From assembly GCF_902497875.1 (NCBI RefSeq), contig NZ_CABVHY010000043.1, positions 1-48,543 on the forward strand: a stretch of 48,543 nucleotides of DNA. Reading direction: 5' to 3'. The notes below the pieces were generated by a model. That model ran no database searches, was not told the origin of the DNA, and saw nothing but the letters and a program-made list of their open reading frames with translations. Position numbers and translations under genes: made by a program. Numbering within the stretch: the first letter of the stretch is position 1; each line of letters opens with the position of its first letter. The stretch is from Pseudomonas fluorescens. GTDB taxonomy: Bacteria; Pseudomonadota; Gammaproteobacteria; Pseudomonadales; Pseudomonadaceae. Positions 14,552 to 21,542 of the stretch are shown here, one piece after another.

Positions 14552-15343
14552 TTATTTTCCGAAGGTGACGTTAAGTCCGGCAAACAGCGTGAATTGCGGC
14601 TGACCATCGCCTTTGCGTTCCACTGTCCATTGCGGTTCGATAAAGGCGTTGAGGATATTGTCGCGGTCCTTCCAGACCTTGCCGGCACCGAAACCCAGGG
14701 GGATGTAGTGGGTATCGTTTTTCAGGTCGAAGGTCCAGATGCCGGTGGAGCGCAGGTACCAACCCTTGTCCAGGTTGTGAATGATGAACGGCTGCAGGGT
14801 CGCCGTTTCAACATGCGCACGGTCGCTGTCGCCGGCAAACGAGCTTTGGTACTGCACCAGCGCACCGAGCAAACCGCGGGGGGAGGTGTCGATGGCGATG
14901 GCCGCCAGGCCGGCCTGCCATTTGCCGGTACCGAGTTCGTCCTGATCGGCAATTGGAAGGGTGATCTGCGGGCCGATGCCCAGCTGCACGCCATCGGTCT
15001 TGAGCAGAAAGATATCAAACAGGTTCAGATCACCTTCGCCGGTGCTGTAGCCGCCATTTGGGTCGGGGTGGGTGCTGATCGGCGCGGTGGCGCGCAGCAA
15101 CTGCGGGACCCCGATGTAGTCGTTGGGCGCTATCGGCAAGGTGCCGCGCACCAGCAGGTCGTTGGTATGAATATTGGTGTCGTAGTACCTCGGGGTGTAG
15201 TAATCCTGCAGATTCATTCCGGGCTCGAAGTTCAGCGGGTTGTTGCTTTTGTTGGCGATCTCGACGTTGTCGGCCATGGCACAAAACGCCGACGACAAGG
15301 CTGCAGCCATTAGCATGGCGGGCGCGTAGTGTTTGATCGACAT
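14552..15343 (-). CDS. Outer-membrane beta-barrel protein (MetA-pathway/'neuromedin U'-annotated type)
   Basis: A 263-residue protein with a signal peptide (HYAPAMLMAAALSSAFCAMA) followed by a beta-strand-rich body, including LNLFDIFLLKTDGVQLGIGPQ, WQAGLAAIAIDTSPRGLLGALVQYQ and a C-terminal aromatic-alternating strand ending FTLFAGLNVTFGK. This matches a Pseudomonas group often annotated as neuromedin U or transporter, related to the phenol MetA degradation family of outer-membrane channels; the transported substrate is unknown. The ATG at 15343 has GGGGAA upstream; the frame is open 25 codons further. It heads an operon that is otherwise degraded (42-aa stub, broken HAD). Confidence 0.72.
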   Translation of the reverse strand: MSIKHYAPAMLMAAALSSAFCAMADNVEIANKSNNPLNFEPGMNLQDYYTPRYYDTNIHTNDLLVRGTLPIAPNDYIGVPQLLRATAPISTHPDPNGGYSTGEGDLNLFDIFLLKTDGVQLGIGPQITLPIADQDELGTGKWQAGLAAIAIDTSPRGLLGALVQYQSSFAGDSDRAHVETATLQPFIIHNLDKGWYLRSTGIWTFDLKNDTHYIPLGFGAGKVWKDRDNILNAFIEPQWTVERKGDGQPQFTLFAGLNVTFGK

Positions 15344-15522
15344 GATTCCCCGGTTCCTTCCTGGCTCAGTGGACGACTCGGCACTGGGTGGCGGATTGAT
15401 GACTGCTCGCTCGGGCAAGTCTGTAGGGCGCTTCAGATTAAGCTAGCAGGGAACGGCGGGTTAGCCAGTCGGAAGGGATGACTCGTTGGTTTTTGTGCAT
15501 GGGTTCGCGGGATGTGAGTTCC

Positions 15523-15660
15523 CCGTAGCAGCTGCCGAAGGCTGCGTTCGGCCGCGTAGCGGTCGTAAAACCGGCGAACGCATTTTTCCTGCAAACATAC
15601 GGTCCACCCTATTGCGATTGCTGCGCAATCGAACGCAGGCTTCGCCAGCTGCTACGAAGC
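15523..15660. repeat. REP pair of the GTAGCAGCTGCC type
   Basis: The arm CCGTAGCAGCTGCCGAAGGC near 15523 and its inverted partner GCCAGCTGCTACG ending near 15656 enclose smaller stems (GATTGC-TGC-GCAATC near 15615). The 340-bp gap between the outer-membrane protein and the first RHS gene contains this pair and no recognisable gene. A related single copy is nested at 19303-19343. Confidence 0.75.
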
Positions 15661-15683
15661 GCGTAGTAAGGCTGAGAAACGAC

Positions 15684-16808
15684 TTACATACTAGGGCGTC
15701 TGCCAGGTGATCCGGCGGGTGTTCTGCCTTGCGGTCCGCGGATACTGCCGCCTTCCAAACGTAGTGTATTCATGACGATATGCTCATCGCGAATAATTAC
15801 ACTGGCGCGCAACCTGGCGGTGACTCTTTCCAGCTTGGGTCCAGATGATGCTTTCATTTTATAGAGATAATAACCAATCGACGTATTGAACTGATCCGTG
15901 TACAGGTAAACGTCTGGACCGTTGTTTATAAGTAAACGTTGTCCATTTTGAGGTAAGCCATCCTTGAAGTTGAAAAAGTCCCTATGTTTATTATAGAATT
16001 TAAAACGTTTAGTGGTTTCTTCAGCGCTTCGCAGCCTACCGCGATCCAGTTGGTATATAAGTTTATTGCTTTGCGATAGCTTCGCCGATTCTTCCATTAG
16101 GTACTTTTCTCTGCCTCGGGCTGATTCGCCAATACGCTTGACTATTTTATCAAAAACCTCAATAGAGCGGTTTTTATTGGCTATTGCGGTGACCGGTAAT
16201 GCGGCACTACTATTTTTTGAAATTGCTGAAGCCGCTCTTGCCCAATACTTTTGAAAGTGAACCAACAAAAATCCAGAAATATGTCCCGTTGGATCCTGTC
16301 TGTTAATCGGGTCTCCTAAACAATATGCATGCACATTCAAACCGCCATCCCCAAACGGACTCCAACTGTCCGGACTGTTAAACCGCATCAACACCGGATT
16401 AAACGCCCGATAGCCATTACCTAACAAGTAATGCCCGGTCACCGGATCCCGCCGTTCGCCGTTGAATCCCAGCAGGCTCAGCAAACCACTGTCGGCGGGG
16501 TGATGGCCGTAGGGGGAATAGGCGATGGGTTGGGGCGGACTCGCGCTGAGTGTATGGAGCACCGAGCGCTGCTGGTCGGAGGCCAACAATGTGGTCTCCG
16601 CCGTATTTCCACCGCTCTGTTGTTGCGCCAGGAGCTGGTCGTCGTGTTGGAAAATCGAGTGGTTTACCTGGCCCTGAATTTCCGTAGCCAAACGGCTTTT
16701 GCAGTAAAAGCGTTGAAGCTCGGCGGCCGACAAGGGTGTACTAGAGGCAAGTCGGTCCAGCGGGTCGTAGCGGTAGCGGCAGAGGACGATTTCGCGGCTG
16801 GAAGGCAT
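15684..16808 (-). CDS. Short RHS-core protein with unique C-terminal domain (copy 1)
   Basis: A 374-residue protein. Residues 1-176 are the RHS-associated core end: CRYRYDPLDRLASSTP, YSPYGH, LLGFNGERRDPVTGHYLLGNGYRAFNPVLMRFNSPDSWSPF and GDPINRQDPTGH. After DPTGH comes a ~198-residue C-terminal region with no family I recognise, rich in Lys/Arg and Tyr, with lower GC than the core. This core-plus-variable-tail layout is that of polymorphic toxins, but there is no signal, repeat shell or VgrG/PAAR neighbour, and no obvious immunity gene follows. The start ATG has AGGAG. The next gene upstream has the same N-terminal domain. Confidence 0.75.
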   Translation of the reverse strand: MPSSREIVLCRYRYDPLDRLASSTPLSAAELQRFYCKSRLATEIQGQVNHSIFQHDDQLLAQQQSGGNTAETTLLASDQQRSVLHTLSASPPQPIAYSPYGHHPADSGLLSLLGFNGERRDPVTGHYLLGNGYRAFNPVLMRFNSPDSWSPFGDGGLNVHAYCLGDPINRQDPTGHISGFLLVHFQKYWARAASAISKNSSAALPVTAIANKNRSIEVFDKIVKRIGESARGREKYLMEESAKLSQSNKLIYQLDRGRLRSAEETTKRFKFYNKHRDFFNFKDGLPQNGQRLLINNGPDVYLYTDQFNTSIGYYLYKMKASSGPKLERVTARLRASVIIRDEHIVMNTLRLEGGSIRGPQGRTPAGSPGRRPSM

Positions 16809-17185
16809 GGGACGAACTCCTGTGGATCCTTTGGGGCAGGGTGTTCAGGTTCGTCGTTGGTGCCGAGGCTGTCTACTAGCAGATCTGCTAGGTAGCGCAG
16901 GTTGGGGTTCGGTCCCGGAGCGCTGGATTAACCATAAGAGCGCGCTTCGTGGCGGGTTTGGCTTGGGCGGTGTTGCAGATAAAAAAATTGCAGGCTGCGC
17001 CCTCCTGCAGAGAGTTAATCCATCCTCTAAATCGCATGCGCCGGATGTACGAGCGCTACGCGCTCAGTCGTGCGTTCAAACTCGAGAAACGCCCATGCCA
17101 ATCCTCAAAAAACGATACTGATCTTGGCTTCGCCAGCAGCGATGAGCGTGTGGTTCGCGCCACCAGTCTGGAAAAAGGCCCTTAT
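16809..17185. other. Duplicated upstream region of the RHS genes; no gene seen
   Basis: The ~175 bp beyond the first RHS start (16809-16985) closely match 18317-18480 beyond the second RHS start, including a ribosome site, a 16-bp palindrome and a TTATGGTTAAT stretch that could be a -10 region on the minus strand. The remainder (16990-17185) is unique sequence. I see no convincing coding region, in particular no immunity-type gene for the upstream RHS protein. Confidence 0.6.
16876..16891. promoter_or_regulatory. Palindromic element CTAGCAG-AT-CTGCTAG upstream of RHS copy 1
   Basis: A perfect 16-bp palindrome lies 67 bp upstream of the RHS start. The second RHS gene has CTAGCAG-AA-CTGCTAG at the same distance (68 bp). 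The arms are identical and only the centre differs. With a 2-base centre it suits a dimeric DNA-binding protein better than an RNA hairpin. The binder is unknown. Confidence 0.5.
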
Positions 17186-18316
17186 TCAAAGGTACCGACT
17201 GGATGTGCCCCTGATCCGCGAGGTTTGGGTAGATACGAGGTCAGGACGAGATGAAACGTTTCCTTGAGCATCCAGCGTCAATAAAGTGTCCACGAAAGTC
17301 CCCCGAGGAGCTGATCCCGAAGGGTATGAGGACACTGAACTTAGTGATTCGTTGGATCCCCACTCAACGTTGGCGCGCCTGCCCGAGCCAGACCAATTTG
17401 AATCTACAGAGATCGATCCTCGTCCTGAGGACGTTGATGCTGTATCAGTAGAACTGGTGGGTCCGAACCAATTGATTGAACTGGTTGATTCGGATAATCG
17501 AGCTGATACGGATGAATGAGTTGATTGAAATGAGCCGTTTGAATTTAGTGAGTCAGTCGATCCGAATCTGTGCGGAGTCTGACGCCTAAAGTTTTCACCC
17601 CTCCGATTATTGGTGAAAGGCATCGTGATAGTTCCCAGCGCATTGGGAATTCTTGGTGGGGCAATGCTTGGGGTCGAAATTGAGAGCCGTCCTAGATCTA
17701 TGGAGCTCACCACTTGCGATCCAACACTGACTCTGCGTGTAATCGCTGCACTCGCTGCAAACCGGATATATATATCCCAAAAGGGAGTATGCCCATTCGG
17801 ATCACTTCGATTAACCGGATCCCCAAAACAATACGCATACGAATTTAACCCCCCATCCCCAAACGGACTCCAACTGTCCGGGCTGTTAAATCGCATCAAC
17901 ACCGGATTAAACGCTCGATAGCCATTACCCAACAAATAATGCCCGGTTACCGGATCCCGCCGTTCGCCATTGAACCCCAGCAGGCTCAATAAACCGTTGT
18001 CGGCGGGGCGATGGCCGTAGGGTGAATAGGCGATGGGTTGGGGTGGGCTTGCGTTGAACGCATGGAGCACCGAGCGCTGCTGGTCGGTGGCCAGCAATGT
18101 GGTCTTCACGGCATCCCCGCCACTCTGTTGTTGCGCCAGTAGCTGGTCGTCGTGCTGAAAGATCGAGTATTTTACCTGACCCTGAATTTCGGTAGCCAAG
18201 CGGCTTTTACAGTAAAAGCGCTGAAGCTCCACGACCGACAACGGTGTAGTAGAGGCGAGTAGGTCCAGCGGGTCGTAGCGGTAGCGGCAGAGGACGATTT
18301 CGCGGCTGGAAGGCAT
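17186..18316 (-). CDS. Short RHS-core protein with Ser-rich C-terminal domain (copy 2)
   Basis: A 376-residue protein whose first 176 residues align without gaps to copy 1 (about 22 differences by my reading), from MPSSREIVLCRYRYDPLDLL to GDPVNRSDPNGH. The remaining 200 residues are unrelated to copy 1: a short part with FWDIYIRFAASAAITRR, then a low-complexity Ser/Thr/Gly-rich stretch (SLNSNGSFQSTHSSVSARLS, TSSTDTASTSSGRGS) and a TFVDTLLTLDAQGNVSSRPD end. No toxin motif is recognised. Same AGGAG site and upstream palindrome as copy 1. This arrangement is what duplication followed by replacement of the 3' part would leave. Confidence 0.72.
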   Translation of the reverse strand: MPSSREIVLCRYRYDPLDLLASTTPLSVVELQRFYCKSRLATEIQGQVKYSIFQHDDQLLAQQQSGGDAVKTTLLATDQQRSVLHAFNASPPQPIAYSPYGHRPADNGLLSLLGFNGERRDPVTGHYLLGNGYRAFNPVLMRFNSPDSWSPFGDGGLNSYAYCFGDPVNRSDPNGHTPFWDIYIRFAASAAITRRVSVGSQVVSSIDLGRLSISTPSIAPPRIPNALGTITMPFTNNRRGENFRRQTPHRFGSTDSLNSNGSFQSTHSSVSARLSESTSSINWFGPTSSTDTASTSSGRGSISVDSNWSGSGRRANVEWGSNESLSSVSSYPSGSAPRGTFVDTLLTLDAQGNVSSRPDLVSTQTSRIRGTSSRYL

Positions 18317-18383
18317 GGGACAAACTCCTGTGGATCTTTTGGGGCAGGGTGTTCAGGTTCGTCGCCGGGGCAGAGATTGTCTA

Positions 18384-18399
18384 CTAGCAGAACTGCTAG
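18384..18399. promoter_or_regulatory. Palindromic element CTAGCAG-AA-CTGCTAG upstream of RHS copy 2
   Basis: The counterpart of the element at 16876-16891, with identical 7-bp arms and an AA centre, 68 bp upstream of the start codon. Confidence 0.5.
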
Positions 18400-18473
18400 G
18401 TAGGGAAGGTTGGGGGTCGGTCCGGGAGCGCTGGATTAACCGTAAGAACGCGTTTCGTTTGGCGGTGTTGCAG

Positions 18474-18507
18474 ATCAAAAGATCGCAGCCTGCGGCAGCT
18501 CCTACAG
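18474..18507. repeat. REP element of the GATCGCAGCCTGCGGCAGCTCC type
   Basis: A solo copy marks the point where the similarity between the two RHS upstream regions ends. The matching position upstream of copy 1 (about 16980-17015) has a degenerate remnant (TTGCAGGCTGCGCCCTCCTGCAG). Confidence 0.7.
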
Positions 18508-18623
18508 TTGTGCGGGGTTGATCGCATTATCGGGGTTGCTTTGGTACCGGCTGGGCGATAATCTTCGCGGATCGCTGCCAATTCAGCGATCGGACGTGAG
18601 AATCCGGACATCTCTAGGCGCAC

Positions 18624-18656
18624 AGCGCCCACCATACTTTTGCAGGCGCTTTTTTT
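18624..18656 (+). terminator. Terminator-like hairpin within the DUF6124 leader
   Basis: AGCGCC (18624-18629) pairs with GGCGCT (18645-18650), followed immediately by six T. It lies 150 bp upstream of the DUF6124 start. It could end an upstream transcript or act as an attenuator in the leader. Confidence 0.45.
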
Positions 18657-18688
18657 CGTCTGTCGTTCAAGTTATGGCGGCTGTGCGC

Positions 18689-18781
18689 GGGCACGTTTCG
18701 GCGTGGCCGGGTTCCTAGAGTCCCGGTTTCTCACCCCGCGTACGGCTGCCACCCCAAGTCCGTGAGAAGACCTGTGGCAGC
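18689..18781 (+). ncRNA. Structured leader RNA upstream of the DUF6124 gene
   Basis: Several complementary segments are packed together: a GGGCACG/CGTGGCC hairpin (18690-18708, one mismatch); CCGGG/CCCGG (18707-18711 with 18722-18726); TTCTCAC/GTGAGAA (18728-18734 with 18762-18768); and GCTGCCAC/GTGGCAGC (18745-18752 with 18774-18781). The last two cross each other, giving a pseudoknot or switch topology. The ribosome site TAGGAG follows at about 18792. The arrangement, with a terminator-like hairpin ahead, reminds me of C4-type antisense RNA leaders, but that needs a covariance-model test. The pairings are seen; the RNA function is inferred. Confidence 0.45.
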
Positions 18782-18805
18782 TCCCATTACTCTAGGAGTT
18801 ACACG

Positions 18806-19162
18806 ATGTTCAAAGTCACTCCCGATCCGCCTGAAACCGAAAACGCTTCTCCCTCCGATTCCAGCGAGCTCTGCGAGGCCGCGCAGCGAGCTCGCGATCA
18901 CTACCCGCAGCCCCCATTCGACAAGTCCAGACTCGCCCACGTCGTTCCGGTCAACATCTTCACCGTCGTCCCTGGCCTCAGCACCGAAACGCTATTGGCC
19001 AACGCCTGCGAGACGCTGGCCAGCGCCAATGTTCTGGTCAGCGACCTGGCGTTCGAGGTCGAAGGCTCCTGCCGTAATGTGGCGCTGGCGATTCAGCAGA
19101 TGATCGAGTTGAGCCAGTTGCTGGTGAATGAGGCGCTGGAGCAGGTGGCTCCGGCAGGTTGA
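18806..19162 (+). CDS. DUF6124 family protein
   Basis: A 118-residue small cytosolic protein of the Pseudomonas DUF6124 type: an acidic/Pro-rich start (MFKVTPDPPETENASPSD), the conserved VNIFTVVPGLSTETLLANACETLASANVLVSDLAFEVEG, and a C-terminal helix AIQQMIELSQLLVNEALEQV. Its function is unknown; the helical core is compatible with dimerisation. AGGAG lies 8 bases before the ATG. It stands alone behind a long structured leader, which is the most notable point about it. Confidence 0.8.
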   Translation: MFKVTPDPPETENASPSDSSELCEAAQRARDHYPQPPFDKSRLAHVVPVNIFTVVPGLSTETLLANACETLASANVLVSDLAFEVEGSCRNVALAIQQMIELSQLLVNEALEQVAPAG

Positions 19163-19173
19163 CCTCGTTATCG

Positions 19174-19360
19174 TTCTTCGCGAGCAAGCTCGCTCCCACA
19201 GGTTATGTATCGACCACTCCATCCGGGATTGGCGCTGACCCTGTGTGTGCGGGCATTGCCCCAATGCCGGTCAGTTAAGGAATTTCTGGCCCCGCACATT
19301 CCCCGTAGCAGCTGCCGAACGCAGGCTTCGCCAGCTGCTACGGCATTGGGGCTTGCCCGC
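19174..19360. repeat. REP cluster with one REP type nested inside another
   Basis: A solo CGCGAGCAAGCTCGC element (about 19178-19200) is followed by an outer inverted pair: GCGGGCATTGCCCCAATG at 19249-19266 and CATTGGGGCTTGCCCGC at 19344-19360. Between them, abutting the right arm, lies a complete palindrome of another type (CCGTAGCAGCTG at 19303-19314 with CAGCTGCTACGG at 19332-19343). The 388-bp gap to tpx otherwise shows no gene. Confidence 0.75.
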
Positions 19361-19550
19361 GAAGAGGGTTTGTCATTCAGCGGGAAACTGGCGCCTGTTG
19401 ACCAGGCTCATTCAGCCCTGTGTCGGACATTTCAGGTCACGGATTCGGAGTCGTCCGTCAGCATTCCGGGATAGGCTCAAAGGCGCTTTCGTGTTTAACT
19501 TTGGGTCCTCGCAACACCCTACGACCACTCCGCTTAAAAGGACTCCGTTC

Positions 19551-20051
19551 ATGGCTCAAGTCACTCTTAAAGGCAACCCGGTTCAAGTCAACGGCGAGCT
19601 GCCGAAAGTCGGTTCCAAGGCGCCAGCCTTCTCCCTGGTGGCGGGCAATCTTTCCGACGTTACCCTGGCGAGCCTTGCCGGCAAGCGCAAAGTGCTGAAC
19701 ATTTTCCCAAGCGTCGACACCCCGACCTGCGCCACCTCGGTGCGCACGTTCAATGCCCAGGCCAATGACGTGGCCAACACCGTGGTGCTGTGCATCTCGG
19801 CTGACCTGCCGTTTGCCCAGGCTCGCTTCTGCGGCGCCGAAGGCCTGGAAAACGTCCAGAACCTGTCGACCCTGCGTGGCGCCGAGTTCATCGAGAACTA
19901 CGGTGTGGCCATCGCTGACGGCCCACTCAAAGGCCTGACTGCCCGTGCCGTTGTGGTACTGGACGAAAACGATAATGTCCTGCACAGCGAACTGGTCAAG
20001 GAAATCGCTGAAGAGCCGAACTACGAAGCGGCGTTGGCTGTTTTGAAGTAA
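19551..20051 (+). CDS. tpx: Thiol peroxidase Tpx
   Basis: A 166-residue atypical 2-Cys peroxiredoxin. The N-terminus MAQVTLKGNPVQVNGELPKVG is typical of Tpx. The peroxidatic cysteine lies in FPSVDTPTCATSVRTFN (C60) and the resolving cysteine in QARFCGAEGLENV (C94), with the conserved Thr/Arg of the active site. It reduces hydrogen peroxide and lipid or alkyl hydroperoxides using thioredoxin. The ORF is open far upstream, but the ATG at 19551 (AAAGGA site) begins the family sequence. It is a single-gene unit with its own terminator. Confidence 0.95.
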   Translation: MAQVTLKGNPVQVNGELPKVGSKAPAFSLVAGNLSDVTLASLAGKRKVLNIFPSVDTPTCATSVRTFNAQANDVANTVVLCISADLPFAQARFCGAEGLENVQNLSTLRGAEFIENYGVAIADGPLKGLTARAVVVLDENDNVLHSELVKEIAEEPNYEAALAVLK

Positions 20052-20068
20052 CAGGCTTTAGAATATCA

Positions 20069-20096
20069 ACGGCCTGGCTCTGTCCAGGCCGTTTTT
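20069..20096 (+). terminator. Rho-independent terminator of tpx
   Basis: A perfect 9-bp stem ACGGCCTGG / CCAGGCCGT with a 6-base loop, followed by a T-run, 17 bp after the tpx stop codon. Confidence 0.9.
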
Positions 20097-20225
20097 ATTT
20101 GTGCCTCAGTGGCTTAGCAGGCACTGACAAACGTAAGCCCAAGGTAAATTGCCGGTAAAGGCGCTTTGCTAAATCCCCTCCAGTGCTTATCTTTCAGCCT
20201 TCCGAAGAAGATGCTCTCGCGCCCA

Positions 20226-21542
20226 ATGGTTGATCACTCCATGCAATCCACCGCTTCCCGCAATCCCCGTCGCTGGCTGTTCGGCCTGCTAGTCCTGTTG
20301 GCCATCGTCGGCCTGTGCTGGAAGTTCTGGCCAACCGACGTTGCCGAAAAAGGCGCTGCTGGGCAAAAAGCCGCCAACGGCCATGCCGGCAGGTCCGGTG
20401 GGATGCGTCCGGGATTCGGTGGGGCGGCGGGGCCGGTGCCGGTACGCGTCGCGCCGGCGACCCGCGGAGATTTCCCGCTGTATTACAAGGCCCTGGGCAC
20501 GGTCACGGCCTTGAACACCATCAATGTGCGCAGCCGGGTGGCCGGTGAACTGGTGAAAATCGCCTTCGAGGAAGGGCAGATGGTCAAGGCCGGGGACTTG
20601 TTGGCCGAGATTGACCCGCGTCCTTATCAAAACGCCTTGCTGCAGGCCGAAGGCACCTTGTTGCAGAACCAGGCGCAACTGAAAAACGCCCAGGTCGATC
20701 TGGAGCGCTACCGCGGCCTGTACGCCGAAGACAGTATCGCCAAGCAGACCCTGGACACTGCGGCAGCGCTGGTGGGCCAGTATCAGGGCACGGTCAAGAC
20801 CAACCAGGCGGCGGTCAATGACGCCAAGCTGAACCTGGAATTCACCAAAATTCGTGCACCGATCGCCGGCCGCCTGGGCCTGCGTCAGCTGGATGTCGGC
20901 AATCTGGTGGCGGCCAATGACACCGCGGCGCTGGTGATCATCACCCAGACCCAACCGATCAGCGTCGCCTTCACCTTGCCGGAAAACAGCCTGGCGACGG
21001 TGCTGGAGCGTTATCGCAGCGGCGCGAAACTGCCGGTGGAAGCCTGGGATCGCGGCGACCTGAAGTTGCAGGCCACCGGCGTGTTGCAGAGCCTGGACAA
21101 CCAGATCGACGTCACCACCGGCACCCTGAAGTTCAAGGCACGCTACGAGAACCGCGATCAAAGCCTGTTCCCCAACCAGTTCGTCAATGTGCGTTTGCTC
21201 GCCGACACCTTGAAAGGCGTAGTGCTGGCGCCGACGGCGGCGATCCAGTTCGGCAATGAAGGCACCTTCGTCTATGCGATGGATGGCGACAAGAAGGTCA
21301 AGATTCACCCACTGAAAGTCGGCGCCAGCGACGGCAACCTGACGGTCGTCAACGAAGGCCTGGCCCCCGGCGACCGGGTGGTCCTCGAAGGCACCGACCG
21401 CCTGAAAGAGGGCAGTGAAGTGGAAGTGGTCAACGACAGCCAGGACGTGCCAGCCACCCCGGCCGAACACCTGCAAGGCAAATCGGCGGCCAATGCGGCT
21501 GAACCGCAAGCCACCGACAAGGCGAAAAAGGGCGGCGCATGA
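20226..21542 (+). CDS. muxA: RND efflux periplasmic adaptor MuxA (MdtA-like)
   Basis: About 438 residues. An N-terminal membrane anchor (WLFGLLVLLAIVGLCWKFW) is followed by the membrane-fusion-protein fold: barrel-sandwich (TINVRSRVAGELVKIAFEEGQMVKAGDLLAEIDPRPY), an alpha-helical hairpin (LLQNQAQLKNAQVDLERYRGL...), and beta domains (GRLGLRQLDVGNLV, LFPNQFVNVRLL). It links the inner-membrane RND pump to the outer-membrane channel. In-frame ATGs at 20211, 20226 and 20241 are all possible; 20226 is my choice without a strong ribosome site. The stop overlaps the muxB start by 4 bp. Four-gene operon order muxA-muxB-muxC-opmB matches P. aeruginosa MuxABC-OpmB. Confidence 0.92.
   Translation: MVDHSMQSTASRNPRRWLFGLLVLLAIVGLCWKFWPTDVAEKGAAGQKAANGHAGRSGGMRPGFGGAAGPVPVRVAPATRGDFPLYYKALGTVTALNTINVRSRVAGELVKIAFEEGQMVKAGDLLAEIDPRPYQNALLQAEGTLLQNQAQLKNAQVDLERYRGLYAEDSIAKQTLDTAAALVGQYQGTVKTNQAAVNDAKLNLEFTKIRAPIAGRLGLRQLDVGNLVAANDTAALVIITQTQPISVAFTLPENSLATVLERYRSGAKLPVEAWDRGDLKLQATGVLQSLDNQIDVTTGTLKFKARYENRDQSLFPNQFVNVRLLADTLKGVVLAPTAAIQFGNEGTFVYAMDGDKKVKIHPLKVGASDGNLTVVNEGLAPGDRVVLEGTDRLKEGSEVEVVNDSQDVPATPAEHLQGKSAANAAEPQATDKAKKGGA

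Noticed and set aside
16809..17185. Immunity gene for the upstream RHS protein
   Set aside because: No minus-strand frame of useful length with a ribosome site exists; the plus-strand frames here overlap the duplicated promoter region and have no family features.
15523..19360. Possible CRISPR array or insertion sequence around the RHS genes
   Set aside because: The repeats are REP palindromes of differing sequence and spacing with no regular spacers, and no transposase or terminal inverted repeats were seen.
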